From positions 331,001 to 395,000 of the forward strand of contig JAIGNY010000099.1 of the NCBI GenBank assembly GCA_020152595.1: a stretch of DNA of 64,000 nucleotides, in the 5' to 3' direction. Below are positions 61,081 through 64,000 of the stretch, in pieces (within the stretch, counting starts at the first letter, position 1; every line of letters begins with the position of its first letter). The notes below the pieces were generated by a model that worked only from the letters and a program-made list of their open reading frames with translations, was not told the origin of the DNA and did not search any database. Origin of the DNA: Chiridota heheva (Eukaryota > Echinodermata > Holothuroidea > Apodida > Chiridotidae). Position numbers and translations under genes: made by a program.

Positions 61081-62300
61081 AAAATTTTCAGGCTCACCAT
61101 TCGTGCCAAGCTTGACTATGGCAATATTGTTTACTGTGTCGCTCACAACTCATACCTCAACCACATTAACACCATCCAAAATGAAGCCCTCAGGCTTTGT
61201 CTAGGAGCCTACAGGACATCCCCAATCACTAGCCTTCATGTTGAAGCCAACGAACCCCCCTTTCTACTTAGATGTAAAAAGCTTAGCCTCTCCTATGCTT
61301 TTAGAGTCCTCACCAACACCCAGAACCCTGTTTACAACCTCATTAGGTACCCCAATTTCTCCTCCCTCTTTGATAGGACTAAAACCCTATCGCCCCCCTT
61401 CAGCTTACGCATTAAATCAGACCTCTTTCAACTTGGCATCAACCCCGCCACTCTCGGCACCTATTCCTGGCCCACTTTTCCACCCCCCTTCCTTCTGTCC
61501 ACCTAGACCTCTCCACTTATAACAAATCTCAAACTCACCCTAATCTCTTCATCAATCTCCACAACCAAATCAAAGACCAACTCTCAAATTACACCTCCAT
61601 CTATACTGATGGCTCCAAGGAAGGCAACAAGACAGCTGCTGCTGCCATCATCCAAGACATCACCCTCAGTAGCAGACTTCCTGACCACTCATCCATCTTT
61701 TCAGCCGAGGCTAAGGCCATTCTCCTCGCCCTCAACTTTATTGAGTACTCTCCTCTTAGTCACTTTGCCATTTTCTCTGACTCAAAGGCTGTTCTTACTT
61801 CATTACTCAATCTTAAATGGGATAACCTCACCTGCCACCTCCTCCTGCGGAAACTCTTTCTCCCACCCTCTGCAGGAAAAGTGTTCTTTTCTTCTGGATA
61901 CCCAGCCATGTTGGCATCCCTGGCAATGACAGGGCTGATACAGCCGCTAAAAGCTTGCCCTTAACCTCCTCCCTTCCCCTTTTCCCAAAACCCTCTCTGA
62001 CATCAAACCGCTTATCGCTTCTCTTGTTCGTGACCGCTGGCAAACCTTATGGAACTTCCAAATTGATAACAAACTCCATGTTATCCAGCCCACAATCCCG
62101 ATCAAATCCACCATTAACAACCTTTCTCGTATCGACAACGTTCATATTACCCGTCTTAGAATTGGTCACACCCACCTCACTCACTCCCACCTCCTTATTG
62201 GTTCCCCCAACCCCTCTGTAACAATTGCCACTGCATCCTTACAATCCAACACGTTCTCCTTGCTTGCCCCTGTACAACCTTCCCAGAGCTTCTCTCGCTC
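61054..62300 (+). pseudogene. LINE ORF2: thumb and RNase H domain, frameshifted
   Basis: The thumb reads LTIRAKLDYGNIVY and ANEPPFLLRCKKLSLSYAFR. RNase H motifs follow with all four acidic positions: [45 protein letters not shown] and [17 protein letters not shown]-terminal [14 protein letters not shown] segment precedes the 3' UTR. Frame changes occur near 61500 and 61840. Confidence 0.85.
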
Positions 62301-62611
62301 CCCACAACTCAATTGCTGAGTTCTTCCAAAAAAATCCTCCAGATAAAATAGTCTCCTTCCTTCAGCATGCATCCCTCTACAACCATATTTAATCCTCCTC
62401 TTCCACCCCTCTCTACTCTGTTTTTAGTTTTACCCATGCACCTCCTCTCTCGATCACAGCTTTCTGGCTTTTGTTCTTGAATTTCTCTCATTCTTCCCCT
62501 GGTCTCTTTCCTTACTACCTCTAAAATGATCTGACCTCTCAGGCACAATTTGACCTTCGTTGTCGTGGTGCCGTTAAGACCTCATCAAACAAACAAACAA
62601 ACAAACAAAAC

Positions 62612-62925
62612 GGCAACGTGACTTCTATTCTCTCCCAACTTTTCATTGTGATTCACTTTACCACCTAAATTTTGTTTTGTATCTTCATTTTCCGGGATTC
62701 TCTTACTGTGGATGGATACTGCTTTCGGAGGTCTTTTGTTTTCTTCCCTCCTGTTCTGACCAGACCTTCGCGCCTTATCGTTACCCGTACAGCGGTTCTC
62801 TTATAGTAGTTACGCGATTTTTATTCTAGTTCCCTCCAGTCTCTCGGCCCTTGGTTTTATTTTTGACGAAACGCTTCTGCCTTGACCCTCCCTCCCCTCC
62901 ATCCTGCTATCTCCATTGATCATTC
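62612..62925 (+). mobile_element. 5' end of a second I-type LINE copy, head-to-tail with the first
   Basis: Directly after the (CAAA)n tail, ACGGCAACGTGAC begins a stretch collinear with 55981-56360. Shared blocks include CTTCATTTTC, GGATGGAT/GGGC, CGTTAC, TACAGCGGT, TCTCGGCCCTTGGTTTT and CATTGAYCATTC. Similarity stops near 62925. The piece is a 5' UTR with ORF1 missing, which is the reverse of usual 5' truncation. Confidence 0.8.
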
Positions 62926-62929
62926 ATGC

Positions 62930-64000
62930 ATTGAGCATGGTCGGAAAAGTTCAGTGATCAGGTGATATTACGAAGACAATGAAAATATGCGGCTTATTCA
63001 CATGATAATGTTAAACGCTTTCCAAATTGAGAAATGAAGGAATAGTAAGTGGAACTAAAGGGTGTACTTGGAATTGTTTGAGAAAATATGCTTCATCATT
63101 TGTTATTTCCAAGCATCTGTGATCAAACCTTCCCAAGTTCGATCTTAATCAGATGGAAATCAAATATGACTAGAATTGATTTATTGATTTTCAAAGACTG
63201 AAATTTATGACAGATATTCAAAGAATTACATACATTTTTGAGCTGCGTCCCCATTCATACAACACAAGGTTTGCATAAACTGAAAATGCCTCTAATCAGC
63301 TAAATGCGTTAAACAAACATTTATTTTTAAGTAAGATATTCAAAAAGAAGCAAATTCAGACATGGGGATTAGTCTGTCGTCATCACGTCGTCAAAAGTCT
63401 TCCAAATAAGCATGACTGAGTCAAAGTGTCTGCACCAAGCATGCTTACTTCCTTGGTATAATAAGAAACTATTCTTTGAAGAATGATCATGAAAAGTTTT
63501 CTGATGGTGAAAACTATCAACCCAAAGGTCTTTCTTCACGCGTAATTCCTAAATGATCATTACATAGTATTGTGTGGTTTTTAAGAGACCTTAAACCGAG
63601 ATATTGGTCAGTATGTAATATGGTGCATCTGTAGATTTCGAAATACATTTACTGAAGGTTTCGTGTGAAAGATGAAGTTATTCAGTAATATTTTGTGGGT
63701 GTCAGTTTGTTCTAAACTCCGTTTGTCAACTTGATGACAGATAAGACCACATACAATGTTCGAAAATATCGTACGATATAAGACAAACATTTATTTTGTA
63801 AACAATATTTGATAATCTTCCTCTCAAATGAATCAATGGTTGTTTCCTAAAGCTCAAGTATAATAAAAAAGAAAATGCGTGACTCTTATCAAGGAGCTAT
63901 TACCCAGGGAGATGGAATATCCACTGTATTCAAATATTGAACAATGTTTGGCGGGGTGGAGGATGTATTGACATGATGCGTACCGTAAAAGTTTGTGGGT
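62930..64000. other. Window end, no gene seen
   Basis: AT-rich sequence with only short frames and no recognisable element or gene. Confidence 0.5.

Larger units (their letters stand above)
55980..62611 (+). mobile_element. Nearly full-length I-type LINE (ORF1 plus EN-RT-RNase H ORF2), inactivated
   Basis: The 5' UTR (from about ACGGCA at 55981) matches 62612-62925. ORF1 encodes a gag-like protein with CCHC knuckles. ORF2 encodes an apurinic-like endonuclease, a reverse transcriptase with LYVDD and an RNase H domain. The 3' end is CACAATTTGACCTTCG, then CCGTTAAGACCTCATC, then (CAAA)n. Carriage of RNase H places it with I/Nimb/Ingi-like LINEs; the exact clade is not resolved. It is dead: a DNA transposon splits the endonuclease and several frameshifts break ORF2. 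Shorter copies lie at 22330-22955 and 32524-34650. Confidence 0.92.

Overview
The window is eukaryotic and reads as part of a large metazoan gene lying in repeat-rich, AT-rich DNA. One cellular gene is recognisable: the plus-strand orthologue of afadin (AFDN; canoe in flies). It runs from about the middle of the second Ras-association domain (first visible exon 9387-9510) to the stop codon at 47233-47235. I place 21 coding exons, all with GT/AG borders and matching phases, giving about 1,828 residues. They cover the RA2 C-terminal half, FHA, linker, DIL, PDZ and a long proline-rich, charged, helical C-terminal region. The promoter, the start codon and the RA1/early RA2 exons lie upstream, so bases 1-9386 look like one long intron. 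A marine invertebrate is the best guess, because the mix of CR1-like and RNase H-bearing I-type LINEs, tRNA-derived SINEs, Kolobok, hAT and Harbinger-type elements and abundant minisatellites is typical of such genomes. The species cannot be fixed from the sequence alone.

Layout. 1-9386: intron with 38-bp and 26-bp minisatellites, a tRNA-derived SINE, a TTAA-flanked inverted-repeat element carrying a 15-bp minisatellite, and a CR1-like LINE fragment. 9387-16866: RA2, FHA and linker exons. A decayed tandem duplication of part of an FHA exon lies just behind it, and the linker exon has an apparent one-base frameshift. 19236-29690: DIL-domain exons with a 20-bp minisatellite, a truncated I-type LINE and a hAT-like MITE between them. 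32205-39901: PDZ exons, split by a second truncated I-type LINE, a 42-bp minisatellite and a 3-kb array of a 41-bp unit that appears to have grown out of the tRNA-like head of a SINE. 40407-47235: C-terminal exons, including one 2.7-kb terminal exon; a 37-bp minisatellite of about 2 kb lies in the intron between the first two of them.

47236-55980: downstream flank or 3' UTR. A Harbinger-like MITE begins 12 bases after the stop codon. Several minisatellites, another TTAA-flanked MITE and a 1.5-kb Kolobok-type element with a broken THAP domain and a nested tRNA-Lys-like sequence follow. 55980-62611: an almost full-length but inactive I-type LINE (gag-like ORF1 with CCHC knuckles; ORF2 with endonuclease, reverse transcriptase and RNase H). 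Its endonuclease is split by a 999-bp DNA transposon with 18-bp terminal repeats and a 5-bp target duplication. Directly after its CAAA-repeat tail lies the 5' end of a second copy. 62930-64000: nothing recognised.

Afadin is an adaptor at adherens junctions, joining nectins and Ras/Rap signalling to alpha-catenin and actin. No other cellular gene is seen, so the rest of the window is mobile elements and tandem repeats. No convincing new biological system is present. The most unusual signals are structural: the SINE-derived minisatellite, the decayed exon duplication, the nested transposons and the tandem LINE junction.
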